Source of the DNA: Bradyrhizobium icense
GTDB taxonomy: Bacteria > Pseudomonadota > Alphaproteobacteria > Rhizobiales > Xanthobacteraceae
Length of the DNA: 64,000 nt
Direction: 5' to 3'
Assembly: GCF_001693385.1 (NCBI RefSeq)
Contig: NZ_CP016428.1
Span: 7,316,001 to 7,380,000, forward strand
How positions within the stretch are numbered: the first letter of the stretch is position 1; each line of letters begins with the position of its first letter. Below are positions 9,328 to 17,408 of this stretch, piece by piece. The notes beneath the pieces are model-generated. The model was not told the origin of the DNA. It saw nothing but the letters and a program-made list of their open reading frames with translations, and searched no databases. The translations under genes were made by a program, and so were the position numbers.

Positions 9328-9765
9328 TCACGCCGCCAAATGCCGCTCCCGCGTCGCGATCAGGTCGCGGATCTCCTTCGATATCGGGACCGGGCGATGC
9401 GTCTTCTGATCGGTGTTGACCCAGACGATCTCGCCGGTCACGAGTGCGTCGCTGCCGCCTTTGAGGAAAATCGCGAGTTCGAATGTCAGACTCGAATTGC
9501 CGATCCGCGCCACCCGCGCGCCGACGTCGAGCTCCCAGTCGAACCGGACCGGCGCCTTGTATTCGATGACCGATTTCACGACGTGGAAATCGACGCCGCT
9601 CTTCTTGGCGTCGGCGTACTGGTCATACCCGAGCGCGCGAAAATATTCGGTGATGGTGGTGTCGAAATAGGTCAGGTAATGCGCGTTGAAGACGACGCCC
9701 TGGCCGTCGATTTCGGAATAGCGCACCCGGAACGGATGGAAGAACCAGAATTGCTCGCGTGACAT
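9328..9765 (-). CDS. Hotdog-fold acyl-CoA thioesterase
   Basis: From the ATG at 9765 the protein has 145 residues. It begins with FHPFRVRYSEIDGQGVVFNAHYLTYFD, which is the 4-hydroxybenzoyl-CoA thioesterase/YbgC pattern (Asp followed by the conserved helix-turn), and continues with FHVVKSVIEYKAPVRFDWEL and VWVNTD. It hydrolyses some acyl-CoA; the chain or aryl specificity cannot be told. The frame is open upstream to 10173, but that part runs antiparallel through the NicO gene's other frame and is not supported. It sits just downstream of the nickel/cobalt exporter gene on the same strand. Confidence 0.85.
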   Translation of the reverse strand: MSREQFWFFHPFRVRYSEIDGQGVVFNAHYLTYFDTTITEYFRALGYDQYADAKKSGVDFHVVKSVIEYKAPVRFDWELDVGARVARIGNSSLTFELAIFLKGGSDALVTGEIVWVNTDQKTHRPVPISKEIRDLIATRERHLAA

Positions 9766-9788
9766 GGGATTCCAGTTCGTAGCGTGGA

Positions 9789-10892
9789 TCAAAGACACGT
9801 CGCGCGTTCGGCGGCGAGATAGCCGAACAACAGGCCGAGGCCGAACAGTAGCACCAGCCCGGCGGCGCCGAATTCGATGCCGCGCATGATCAGCACGCCG
9901 CCGCCTTCGCGTCCGGCGCTCAGCCGTTTTGCCAGACCTTTCGCCGATACGGCGATTACGGCAATGGCGGCGACCGTGATTGCGGTGCCGAGGCCCATCA
10001 CGAAGGTTGCGGCGATGCCGGCCAGGAACAGGCCCTGTGCCAGCGAGAATACCAGCACCAGGATCGCTCCCGAGCAGGGCCGCATGCCCACGGCAAAGAT
10101 CGTACCCAAGCCGCGCCGCCAGCCGCCGGGGCCGGCGAGCTGATCCGGGGTCGGCCCGTGCGAATGGCCGCAATGCTCGTCATGAACATGGGCATGGCCG
10201 TGATCGTGGTGATGTCCCTGGTCGTGATGATGACCATGGTCATGATGTCGGTGATGCGCGTGCTCATGATGATCATGATCGTGATGATGGGCCGTGACCG
10301 ACACCATCGCCAGCTCCGGCTTCGCCTGCAGCGCGCGCATAAAGCCGCCGCCCTTGGTCCAGACCAGCCGGGCGCCCAACGCCGCGATCAGCGCGTAGCT
10401 GACGATCTCGATCGCCTTCTCCGCGCTGCACATCGTCTTGGCGGTGGAGGAGAGCAGCCAGGCGAAGACGGCTACGATGGCGACCGCCACCAGCGCCTGC
10501 AAGAGCGCCGAGGCGAACGACAGCACGATGCCGCGTCCCGCGGTTTCCTCGTTGGCGACAAGGTAGGACGAGATCACCGCCTTGCCGTGGCCTGGGCCGG
10601 CGGCATGAAAAATGCCGTAAGCAAAGGAGATTCCGAGCAGCGTCCAGACCGCGCTGCCGTCCGATTTCGCCGCGCGGATGGTCGCCGACATTTCGCGGTA
10701 GAATTCGGATTGCTTGGCCAAAATCCATCCGATCACGCCGCCGACCTGCGGCTCGGCCGCGGGACGTGGACCGCCGAACGGATTCTGCGCCATCAGCGCA
10801 TGCAAGGCGGCATCGAAAACCACAACGGCCGCGATCGCTGCGGCCGTCATTGCGATCCCTCGCGCGAGGCTTGTGGGGAGCATCAGCCTCAC
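9789..10892 (-). CDS. NicO-family nickel/cobalt transporter, RcnA-like
   Basis: The 367-residue protein has an N-terminal membrane segment, about six further helices, and a long cytosolic loop of alternating His and Asp (residues ~195-245; HHHDHDHHEHAHHRHHDHGH and more), the hallmark of the RcnA branch of NicO permeases. Family motifs HAAGPGHGKAVISSY and GMRPCSGAILVLVFS are intact. It starts at a GTG that overlaps the stop of the DUF1007 gene by four bases (GTGA), so the two are translationally coupled. The likely role is nickel/cobalt efflux or handling. Confidence 0.88.
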   Translation of the reverse strand: MRLMLPTSLARGIAMTAAAIAAVVVFDAALHALMAQNPFGGPRPAAEPQVGGVIGWILAKQSEFYREMSATIRAAKSDGSAVWTLLGISFAYGIFHAAGPGHGKAVISSYLVANEETAGRGIVLSFASALLQALVAVAIVAVFAWLLSSTAKTMCSAEKAIEIVSYALIAALGARLVWTKGGGFMRALQAKPELAMVSVTAHHHDHDHHEHAHHRHHDHGHHHDQGHHHDHGHAHVHDEHCGHSHGPTPDQLAGPGGWRRGLGTIFAVGMRPCSGAILVLVFSLAQGLFLAGIAATFVMGLGTAITVAAIAVIAVSAKGLAKRLSAGREGGGVLIMRGIEFGAAGLVLLFGLGLLFGYLAAERATCL

Positions 10893-11527
10893 GGGCAGTT
10901 CACCATGATCTTGTTGGCGAACATCGCGCCATAGTTGGAATTGTCGCCGTTCATGAAGTTCTGCTCGTTCAGGCGCTGGGTGTTGGCGGTCTCGTCATTC
11001 GGCCGCTGGAACTGCAACTGGCAGGCAGCGGGCGCGCCAACCAGCCTGATCGGGTCCTTGTCTTCGAACTTGAAGTCGATGAAATAGGAAGGATCGAATA
11101 CTTCCAGCGCCAACTGCTTCGATGTCGCCGGTGCCTTCAGCGGCAGCACGAAATGCAGCGTCAGCGCGCTGTCCTTGTATTCGAGATAATAGTCGACCGG
11201 CTCCTCGAATTTCGCTTTCTTGCCGTCGGTCTTGACGAAGGTGAAGTAGGCGAAGTCCTTCAGCGACTCGACATTGGTCTGCGCCAGCGGTGCCAGTTCC
11301 TCGCGGGTGTAGACGCCCTTGGTCTTGGTCGCGACGCCCTGCAGCGCGTAGGTCGAGAACATGTCGTCGAACGTCCAGGCGTGGCGCACGCCGGTCATCG
11401 CGCCGTCGGGCGCGTAGACCACCTCGCTTCTGGCGGTGATCCAGACATGGGGATGGGCCTGCGCGGACGGTACGCCGAGCAACAACGCGGCGATCAAGCC
11501 GAACACTCCGAGCATTACACGTAACAC
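10889..11527 (-). CDS. DUF1007 periplasmic protein coupled to NicO transporter
   Basis: The GTG at 11527 is chosen as the start because a clean GGAGG lies 6 bases upstream and it gives a compact signal peptide (LRVMLGVFGLIAALLLGVPSAQA) ending just before HPHVWITAR. The mature N-terminus HPH is the conserved start of DUF1007 proteins and a plausible metal ligand. At 212 residues it has the normal length. DUF1007 genes are regularly found immediately before NicO exporters, as here, and are thought to deliver or bind metal in the periplasm. Confidence 0.85.
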   Translation of the reverse strand: MLRVMLGVFGLIAALLLGVPSAQAHPHVWITARSEVVYAPDGAMTGVRHAWTFDDMFSTYALQGVATKTKGVYTREELAPLAQTNVESLKDFAYFTFVKTDGKKAKFEEPVDYYLEYKDSALTLHFVLPLKAPATSKQLALEVFDPSYFIDFKFEDKDPIRLVGAPAACQLQFQRPNDETANTQRLNEQNFMNGDNSNYGAMFANKIMVNCP

Positions 11528-11623
11528 ATCATCCCTCCGAAGGCGGAGACCGATACGCCGTGTCGTCTCTTTTTGGTAGTGTGGCAAAGGCTTTTCCTTC
11601 ACAACGAACACCAGGGGTTATGG

Positions 11624-11643
11624 GTCCCTGCGTTCGCAGGGAC
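11624..11643. repeat. Short perfect hairpin, repeat-like
   Basis: GTCCCTGCG and CGCAGGGAC are perfect complements separated by TT. It lies between the DUF1007 start (11527) and the M3 peptidase stop (11667), and may be a REP-like element or terminate the peptidase transcript. The sequence 'cctgcgttcgcagg' is a typical Bradyrhizobium intergenic palindrome. Confidence 0.6.
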
Positions 11644-11666
11644 GACTCGTGGGCGGCGCCGGCCAG

Positions 11667-13757
11667 TCAGGCCGCCGGCGTTACTTCAAGCAGGCCGCGA
11701 CGGCGCAACAGCGCGTCGGCCTCCGGCTCACGGCCGCGGAAGGCGACATAGGCGTCCTCGGGGTCGCGCGAGCCGCCCGACGAATAGATGTCGTCGTGCA
11801 GGCGCTTTGCCACCGCGGGATCGAAGATGTCGCCGGCCTCCTCGAATGCGCCGAAGGCATCCGCATCCATCACTTCCGACCACATGTAGCTGTAATAGCC
11901 GGACGCATAATGATCGCCGGAGAAGATATGGCCGAATTGGGTCGGCCGGTGCCGCAGCGCGATTTCGGCGGGCATGCCGATCTTTTCCAATTCCGCCTTT
12001 TCGAACGCGGCAACATCGCGGCTGGCCGCGGCCGGCTGGGTATGGAATTCGAGATCGATCAGCGCCGAGGAGACGAACTCGACTGTGGCAAAGCCCTGGT
12101 TGAATTTTCGCGCGGCGAGGAAGCGCTGCAGCAGGTCGTCCGGCAGCGGCTCGCCGGTCTGGTAGTGCTTGGCGAACTGCCGCAGCACCTGCGGCTGTTC
12201 CTGCCAGTGCTCGTAGAGCTGCGAGGGCAGCTCGACGAAATCGGTGAACACGGAGGTCCCCGACAACGAGGGATAGGTCACGTTGGACAGCATGCCGTGC
12301 AGGCCGTGGCCGAACTCGTGGAACAAGGTGCGCGCGTCGTCCGGCGACAGCAGCGACGGCTGGCCGTCCGCACCCTTGGCGAAATTGCAGACATTGATGA
12401 TCAGCGGGGCGACGTCGACGTCGAGCTTCTGCTGGTCGCGCAGCGAGGTCATCCAGGCGCCGGAGCGTTTCGAGGGCCTCGCGAAATAATCGCCATAGAA
12501 CAGCGCCTTGTGCTTGCCGTCGGGCCCCTTCACTTCCCAGACCCGGACATCCGGATGCCAGACCGGAATGTCCTTGCGCTCGGAGAAGGTGACCCCGAAC
12601 AGGCGGGTGGCACAGTCGAAGGCGGCCTCGATCATGTGGTCGAGCACCAGGTAGGGTTTGATCGCCGCATCGTCGAAATCGGCGCGGCGCTGGCGAAGCT
12701 TTTCGGCGTAGTAGCGCCAGTCCCACGGCGCCAGTGCGAAGTTGCCGCCCTCCTCCGCGATCAGCGCCTGCAGCGCGTCGCGGTCGGCGAGCGCCCGCTC
12801 CCGGGCCGGCTTCCAGACCCGCTCCAGGAGGCCGCGCACCGCCTCCGGCGTCTTGGCCATGGAATCCTCGAGCCGGTAGGCAGCGTAGGTCGGAAAGCCC
12901 ATGATCTTGGCGGCCTCCTCGCGGAGCGCGAGGATCTCCACGATGGTGGCGTTGTTGTCGTTGGCGTTGCCATTGTCGCCCCGCGCGGTGAAGGCCCGAT
13001 ACAGCTTCTCGCGCAGGTCGCGGCGGGAGGAGCTCTTCAGGAACGGCTCGACCGAGGAGCGCGACAGCGTCACGATCGCCTTGCCTGTCATGCCCCGCTC
13101 TTCGGCAGCCGCCTTGGCCGCGGCGACGAAGGCCTCGGGAAGGCCGTCGCGGTCGTCCTCGCCGAGCTCCATGAACCAATCCTGCTCGTCGCCGAGCAGA
13201 TGGTGGCTGAAGGAGGTGCCGAGCTGGGCCAGCCGCTCGTTGATCTCGGCCCGGCGCTTCTTGGCGACCTCGTCGAGGCCGGCACCGGCGCGGTAGAAAT
13301 TGGTGTAGGTGCGCTCCAGCAGCCGCATCTGCTCGCCGGTCAGGCCGAGCGTGGCGCGGTTCTCGTGCAGCAGCGCGATCCGGCCGAACAGCACCGCGTT
13401 CATCATGATCGGGTTCCAGTGCCGCGCCATCCGCAGAGACACCTCCTTGTCGATCTCGAGGATCGCCGGGTTGGAGTGCGCGGAGACTAGGTCGTAGAAC
13501 ACGGCAGAGACCTTCGCGAGCAGCTTGCCCGAGCGCTCCAGCGCCGTGATGGTGTTGGCGAAGTCCGGCACTGAGGGATCATGGGTGATCGCCGCGATCT
13601 CGGCGGCGTGATCGGCAAAGGCCTGCTCGAAGGCCGGCAGGAAATGTTCCGGCTCGATCTCGGCAAAAGGCGGTGTCTCGAACGGCGTCTGCCACGGCCG
13701 GAGCAGCGGGTTTTCGCCAGCTTCCGAAGGGGCCGCCGTCTGCAGGGTTTCTGACAT
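11667..13757 (-). CDS. M3-family metallopeptidase (oligopeptidase A / peptidyl-dipeptidase Dcp type)
   Basis: From the ATG at 13757 (MSETLQ...) the protein has 696 residues, the normal length. The zinc site HEFGHGLHGM is at ~480-489, followed by FVELPSQLYEHW, and the substrate region (ASGYYSYMWSEVMDADAF) is intact. There is no signal peptide, so it is cytosolic and probably degrades short peptides released by larger proteases. A longer open frame to 14312 runs back over the next gene and is not supported. A degenerate interspersed repeat (13776-13826) lies just upstream of the start. Confidence 0.9.
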   Translation of the reverse strand: MSETLQTAAPSEAGENPLLRPWQTPFETPPFAEIEPEHFLPAFEQAFADHAAEIAAITHDPSVPDFANTITALERSGKLLAKVSAVFYDLVSAHSNPAILEIDKEVSLRMARHWNPIMMNAVLFGRIALLHENRATLGLTGEQMRLLERTYTNFYRAGAGLDEVAKKRRAEINERLAQLGTSFSHHLLGDEQDWFMELGEDDRDGLPEAFVAAAKAAAEERGMTGKAIVTLSRSSVEPFLKSSSRRDLREKLYRAFTARGDNGNANDNNATIVEILALREEAAKIMGFPTYAAYRLEDSMAKTPEAVRGLLERVWKPARERALADRDALQALIAEEGGNFALAPWDWRYYAEKLRQRRADFDDAAIKPYLVLDHMIEAAFDCATRLFGVTFSERKDIPVWHPDVRVWEVKGPDGKHKALFYGDYFARPSKRSGAWMTSLRDQQKLDVDVAPLIINVCNFAKGADGQPSLLSPDDARTLFHEFGHGLHGMLSNVTYPSLSGTSVFTDFVELPSQLYEHWQEQPQVLRQFAKHYQTGEPLPDDLLQRFLAARKFNQGFATVEFVSSALIDLEFHTQPAAASRDVAAFEKAELEKIGMPAEIALRHRPTQFGHIFSGDHYASGYYSYMWSEVMDADAFGAFEEAGDIFDPAVAKRLHDDIYSSGGSRDPEDAYVAFRGREPEADALLRRRGLLEVTPAA

Positions 13758-13775
13758 CACAATTCCCGTTTTTGC

Positions 13776-13826
13776 CTCGTTTTCTTGGGCTGAAACCGGC
13801 ACCGATTTCGCTCGAAAACGCTCCAG
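13776..13826. repeat. Interspersed repeat, copy 1 (CGTTTTC...GAAAACG type)
   Basis: The segment begins CTCGTTTTCTT and ends TCGAAAACGCTCCAG, with CGTTTTC and GAAAACG forming the stem and 'gaaaccggcacc..tttcgct' between them. It has the same layout and much of the same sequence as 54745-54796. It occupies the promoter side of the M3 peptidase gene. Confidence 0.6.
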
Positions 13827-13931
13827 AAGATGCGGCAATCTATAGCACGCGATGCGGCATTTTTGGGCCTTTTGCGCTTGATAGATGGGGCCTTTTCGGA
13901 GAGATTGCGCCCCCAGAACAGGACCTTTTCC

Positions 13932-14192
13932 ATGAGCCCACAGCCCGCCTCCACCTCCTCCGGCACGATCGCCTGGCCGAGCGTCATCACCGTCATCTCG
14001 GCGGCGATCCTGATCGGCGCGGAAGTTTTCGGCGCGGCATTTGCCGGCGGCTGGGCGCTCGCGATCCTGCTCGGACTCGACGACACCAGCGCGCACATCC
14101 TGCAGGCGGTGCTGTTCGGCATCGGCGTGCTGATCATGGTGGCGTTCGTCCGCGCCGCGCAGCGCATCGAGCCGTTCTTCAAGCGCGCCTGA
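13932..14192 (+). CDS. Small two-helix membrane protein
   Basis: From the ATG at 13932 the protein has 86 residues. A short polar Ser/Thr/Pro start is followed by two hydrophobic helices (about 18-42 and 55-75) and a basic tail (RAAQRIEPFFKRA). I know no function for it. The frame is open to 13830, but the upstream part overlaps the repeat and lacks family-like features; the start is chosen for being closest to the hydrophobic core. It is divergent from the M3 peptidase gene. Confidence 0.55.
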   Translation: MSPQPASTSSGTIAWPSVITVISAAILIGAEVFGAAFAGGWALAILLGLDDTSAHILQAVLFGIGVLIMVAFVRAAQRIEPFFKRA

Positions 14193-14399
14193 CGCGCGTT
14201 CAAGAAAGCGCTGCGGCACAGGCGCTGAATCGTTTTTCGCCCGCCTAAGAAATCTTAACTTCCATTCATGTTTGTCGTGAGCCGTGCGCGCTGCGAACGC
14301 TTTCGTAATCACGCGCGCGGGAAATTTGTCCCCAGCCTAAAAAAATTCTTGCGCGGCAGAATCAAAAGTCTTATTTCCAGCCTTGCCCAATTTCGCACG

Positions 14400-14628
14400 T
14401 GCCTGTGGTCGTGTGTCAGTCGGTAGGTATCCGGACAAGAGGCCGGACAGCCGCCAAGGGATGAAGAACCGAGGGTCGCTCCCGTTCGAGTGGCCAGCAT
14501 CTCTCTCAAGGGATGCCGTTGAAGGTCTCTCCATCCTTTGCAACCGTGACTGGCAGCCGGAGGCGAACCGGCGCACCCCGCTCTCAACGGGGGACGCGAC
14601 TTAAAGCAACGACGGATCGGGCTTTTTT
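14400..14628 (+). ncRNA. speF leader: speF-type leader RNA upstream of ornithine decarboxylase
   Basis: This ~230-base non-coding stretch lies ~220 bases before the ornithine decarboxylase gene. I recognise it as the alphaproteobacterial speF motif reported with other leader RNAs of this group. Stems visible directly are TCCGG/CCGGA (14430-14447), GCATC/GATGC (14497-14516), GCCGG/CCGGC (14556-14572) and CCCCG/CGGGG (14576-14592). The second and fourth stems both display the loop CTCTCAA. The RNA ends in a terminator-like hairpin (14603-14628). The remaining 14629-14848 shows no structure I can support. Position and stems are certain; the family name is from recall, with good confidence. Confidence 0.72.
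14603..14628 (+). terminator. Candidate attenuator hairpin at the 3' end of the speF leader
   Basis: AAAGC (14603-14607) pairs with GCTTT (14621-14625), with CGA/TCG pairing inside, and six T residues follow (14623-14628). It lies after the conserved leader stems and 220 bases before the decarboxylase start, where an attenuator would be expected. The stem is short, so this is tentative. Confidence 0.4.
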
Positions 14629-14848
14629 GGTCTCTACCGGCATTCCACCGCCGGCGCGGGCTACTGAAAAGGCTTGTCCTTCATTGCCAGGTGTGCGGGC
14701 GGGAAATTCCCAACCAATCCACGGCAGCACAATTCGGATTTCGAGTTCGAGGCTTCGTCGCGTCTCCATCGTGCGGCAACGCCAAAGCACTCACGTCCGA
14801 GATCAAATTTGAACGGGTCCTTGTCGCAAAGGCCGTTTGGAGGGTGCT

Positions 14849-15991
14849 ATGACCGAACGTATTCAGGAATTCCTGCGCAACCGTCGCAGCGAGGGCCAGG
14901 ACACCGAGCCGTGCCTCGTGGTCGACCTCGAAGTCGTGCGCGACAACTACCAGACCTTTGCCAAGGCGCTGCCGGACAGCCGCGTGTTCTATGCGGTGAA
15001 GGCCAATCCTGCGCCCGAAGTGCTGTCGCTGCTCGCCTCCATGGGCTCCTGCTTCGACACCGCGACCGTTGCCGAAATCGAGATGGCGATGGCGGCGGGT
15101 GCGACGCCGGACCGCATCTCCTATGGCAATACGATCAAGAAGGAGCGCGACATCGCGCGCGCCTTTGCGCTCGGCATTCGCCTGTTCGCGGTCGACTGCG
15201 CTGCAGAGGTCGAGAAGATCGCTCGCGCCGCTCCCGGCGCAAAGGTGTTCTGCCGCATCCTTTATGACTGCGCCGGCGCCGAGTGGCCGCTGTCGCGGAA
15301 GTTCGGCTGCGACCCGGAGATGGCGGTCGAGGTGCTCGACCTCGCCAAGCGCCTGGGGCTGGAGCCGGTCGGCATCTCGTTCCATGTCGGCTCGCAGCAG
15401 CGCAAGGTGAAGGCGTGGGACCGTGCGCTGGCGATGGCCTCGACGGTGTTCCGGGACTGCGCGGAGCGCGGGATCAACCTGTCCATGGTCAACATGGGCG
15501 GCGGCTTCCCGACCAAGTACCTCAAGGACGTTCCTCCGGTCGTGCAGTACGGCCGGTCGATCTTCCGTGCGCTGCGCAAGCACTTCGGCAACCAGATCCC
15601 GGAGACCATCATCGAGCCGGGCCGCGGCATGGTCGGCAATGCCGGCGTGATCGAGACCGAAGTCGTCCTGATCTCCAGGAAGAGCGACGAGGACGAGGTG
15701 CGCTGGGTCTATCTCGACATCGGCAAGTTCGGCGGTCTCGCCGAGACGATGGACGAGTCGATCCGCTACGCCATCCGCACGCCGCATGACGGCGCGGAGA
15801 TGACGCCGTGCGTGCTCGCGGGGCCGACCTGCGACAGCGCCGACGTGCTGTACGAGAAGCTGCCGTATCCGCTTCCGGTGACGCTCGAGATCGGCGACAA
15901 GCTGCTGATCGAAGGCACCGGGGCGTACACGTCGACCTACTCGTCGGTGGCGTTCAACGGCATCCCGCCGCTCAGGACCTACCACATCTGA
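14849..15991 (+). CDS. Ornithine decarboxylase (alanine-racemase fold, type III)
   Basis: Converts ornithine to putrescine (lysine may also be accepted in this family). From the ATG at 14849, preceded by GGAGG, it has 380 residues. The PLP-binding lysine is K51 in FYAVKANP; the phosphate-binding glycine loop is MVNMGGGFPT; the C-terminal GPTCDSADVL supplies the catalytic Cys at about residue 328 and the second-subunit Asp. It carries a speF-type leader RNA and lies upstream of homospermidine synthase, which consumes putrescine, so this is the entry step of polyamine synthesis. A strong hairpin follows the gene. Confidence 0.92.
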   Translation: MTERIQEFLRNRRSEGQDTEPCLVVDLEVVRDNYQTFAKALPDSRVFYAVKANPAPEVLSLLASMGSCFDTATVAEIEMAMAAGATPDRISYGNTIKKERDIARAFALGIRLFAVDCAAEVEKIARAAPGAKVFCRILYDCAGAEWPLSRKFGCDPEMAVEVLDLAKRLGLEPVGISFHVGSQQRKVKAWDRALAMASTVFRDCAERGINLSMVNMGGGFPTKYLKDVPPVVQYGRSIFRALRKHFGNQIPETIIEPGRGMVGNAGVIETEVVLISRKSDEDEVRWVYLDIGKFGGLAETMDESIRYAIRTPHDGAEMTPCVLAGPTCDSADVLYEKLPYPLPVTLEIGDKLLIEGTGAYTSTYSSVAFNGIPPLRTYHI

Positions 15992-16017
15992 TCGGCCTCG
16001 TTTGAGGCTTGAATAGC

Positions 16018-16039
16018 GGGAGCCGGTGCGCCGGCTCCC
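16018..16039 (+). terminator. Terminator-like hairpin after ornithine decarboxylase
   Basis: GGGAGCCGG and CCGGCTCCC form a perfect 9-bp stem with a TGCG loop, 26 bases after the stop codon at 15991. A T-rich tail is weak (tccccgtcattt), so termination may be partial. Confidence 0.6.
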
Positions 16040-16112
16040 TCCCCGTCATTTGCGAATTTTTGACAACGCTTTGCGCGGCAAGCTTGCCGTTGCGAGCGGG
16101 GACTGACGTGCC

Positions 16113-16718
16113 ATGACTGCTTTGCGGAAGACCACCCTTGCCCTAACCCCCGAGGCCGCTCCGTTCGCGATCCGTGCGGAAAAAGCCTCGGACGTCGCCG
16201 CGCGTGAAGCGCTGCTGGATGCCTGCTTCGGCGCAAACCGCCATGCCCGCACCTGCCAGCGCCTGCGCGACGGACGCGCGCCCGCCGAAGGCCTCAGCCT
16301 GTTGGCTGTGAGCCAGGGCCGGCTGGTCGGGACCGTTCGGTTGTGGCACGTCAGCGCCGGGGGCATCCCGGCGCTCATGCTCGGCCCGCTGGCGGTGGAG
16401 GCCTCCTCCCGCCAGCTTGGGGTCGGGGCTGCGCTGATGGACCACGCGCTTGCGGCGGCGAAGGCGCGTGGCCATCGCGCGGTAATCCTGCTGGGCGATG
16501 CGCCCTACTACGCCCGCTTCGGCTTCTCTGCCGCGAAGACCGGCGAGCTGTCGCTGCCGGGCGCCTTCGAGCGCGACCGCCTGCTCGGCCTGGAGTTTTG
16601 CGAAGGCGCGCTCGACGGCGCCCGGGGCATGATCGTTCCAACCGGCGCACGTTTGCCGAAAACAAGGGCAGTGCGCGCCAGGAAGGCGAAGGCCCTGCTC
16701 CTGCCGCGGGTGGCCTGA
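16113..16718 (+). CDS. GNAT-family N-acetyltransferase
   Basis: The 201-residue protein has a GNAT fold: IRAEKASDVAAREALLDACF at the start, LMLGPLAVEASSRQLGVGAALMDHAL as the acetyl-CoA-binding motif A, then VILLGDAPYYARFGFSAAKTGEL, which is the YhbS-type C-terminal pattern. The substrate is unknown. Its place between ornithine decarboxylase and homospermidine synthase makes a polyamine or amine substrate conceivable, but there is no direct evidence for that. Confidence 0.8.
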   Translation: MTALRKTTLALTPEAAPFAIRAEKASDVAAREALLDACFGANRHARTCQRLRDGRAPAEGLSLLAVSQGRLVGTVRLWHVSAGGIPALMLGPLAVEASSRQLGVGAALMDHALAAAKARGHRAVILLGDAPYYARFGFSAAKTGELSLPGAFERDRLLGLEFCEGALDGARGMIVPTGARLPKTRAVRARKAKALLLPRVA

Positions 16719-16723
16719 AGGCC

Positions 16724-16879
16724 ATGCCGGCGAACCTCCCCGTGCGCCCGCGCTGGCGCAGCGCCGTCACGACCGTCCTCCTGATCATGATCTCGGTCAT
16801 GATCGTCAGGGACATTCTCGTGCGTCGCTGGAGCGCCGGCGCGCCGCCGGCCTCCGACCTCACCCGATATTCCCGGTGA
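16724..16879 (+). CDS. Very small single-helix membrane protein
   Basis: The ATG at 16724 is only 5 bases after the GNAT stop codon. It opens a 51-residue frame with a basic N-terminus (RPRWR), one hydrophobic helix (AVTTVLLIMISVMIVRDILV) and a basic C-terminal tail. The layout fits a genuine small membrane protein co-transcribed with the acetyltransferase. I recognise no family. Confidence 0.5.
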   Translation: MPANLPVRPRWRSAVTTVLLIMISVMIVRDILVRRWSAGAPPASDLTRYSR

Positions 16880-16976
16880 CGCCGCGAGGGGTTGCGCGCG
16901 CCGGGGAAAAACCCTTAAACCGCGCCCATCCCGCCGCCGGATCATTCCCAGGATCGTTCCCAAGATCGAGGTTCCG

Positions 16977-17366
16977 ATGCCCCGCCGCCTGATTTCCACC
17001 GGCTCGCCATTCGAGAAGACCGCCGGCTACAGCCGCGCCGTCATCGACGGCGATTTCGCCTTCGTCGCCGGCACTACCGGCTACGACTACACGACCATGG
17101 TCATTCCGGCCGATATCACGAGCCAGGCCCGCAACTGCTTTGGGAATATCGAGGCTGCGCTCAAGGAAGGCGGCTTTGCGATGGCCGACATCGTCCGCGC
17201 CACCTACTACATCACCGATATTGCCGACGCGGACGCCTTCTTTGCGGTCTGCGGCGAAGTCTTCGGCGAGATACGTCCGGCCACTACCCTCCTGGTCGTC
17301 GCAGGCCTCTACAAGCCCGAGATGAAGATCGAGATCGAAGTGACCGCAAAACGGCGCACCGCCTGA
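16977..17366 (+). CDS. RidA (YjgF/YER057c/UK114) family protein
   Basis: The protein has 129 residues. The Rid fold is seen in RAVIDGDFAFVAGTTGYDY, NIEAALKEGGFAMADIVRATYYITD and EIRPATTLLVVAGL, where the arginine is the residue needed for enamine/imine deaminase activity. RidA proteins hydrolyse reactive 2-aminoacrylate-type intermediates from PLP enzymes. It lies just before homospermidine synthase and may protect or assist the local amine metabolism; that link is inference. Confidence 0.88.
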   Translation: MPRRLISTGSPFEKTAGYSRAVIDGDFAFVAGTTGYDYTTMVIPADITSQARNCFGNIEAALKEGGFAMADIVRATYYITDIADADAFFAVCGEVFGEIRPATTLLVVAGLYKPEMKIEIEVTAKRRTA

Positions 17367-17408
17367 TCCTTCCATTCCCGCCAATTTCTGCTTTCTGGAG
17401 ACCGACTG

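Noticed and set aside
10155..10290. CAT/GTG-rich simple-looking DNA repeat
   Set aside because: It is the codon track of the His/Asp loop of the NicO transporter rather than a DNA repeat. The same applies to 26880-26950 in the CobW gene.
11649..13490. Long plus-strand open frame (613 codons) antisense to the M3 peptidase
   Set aside because: It is the mirror of a GC-rich gene; the peptidase frame shows the family and HEFGH motif, while this frame has no recognisable domain.
14383..14604. Leader peptide frame inside the speF region (73 codons)
   Set aside because: It overlaps the structured RNA, has no ribosome-binding site of note, and its residues simply follow the stem sequences.
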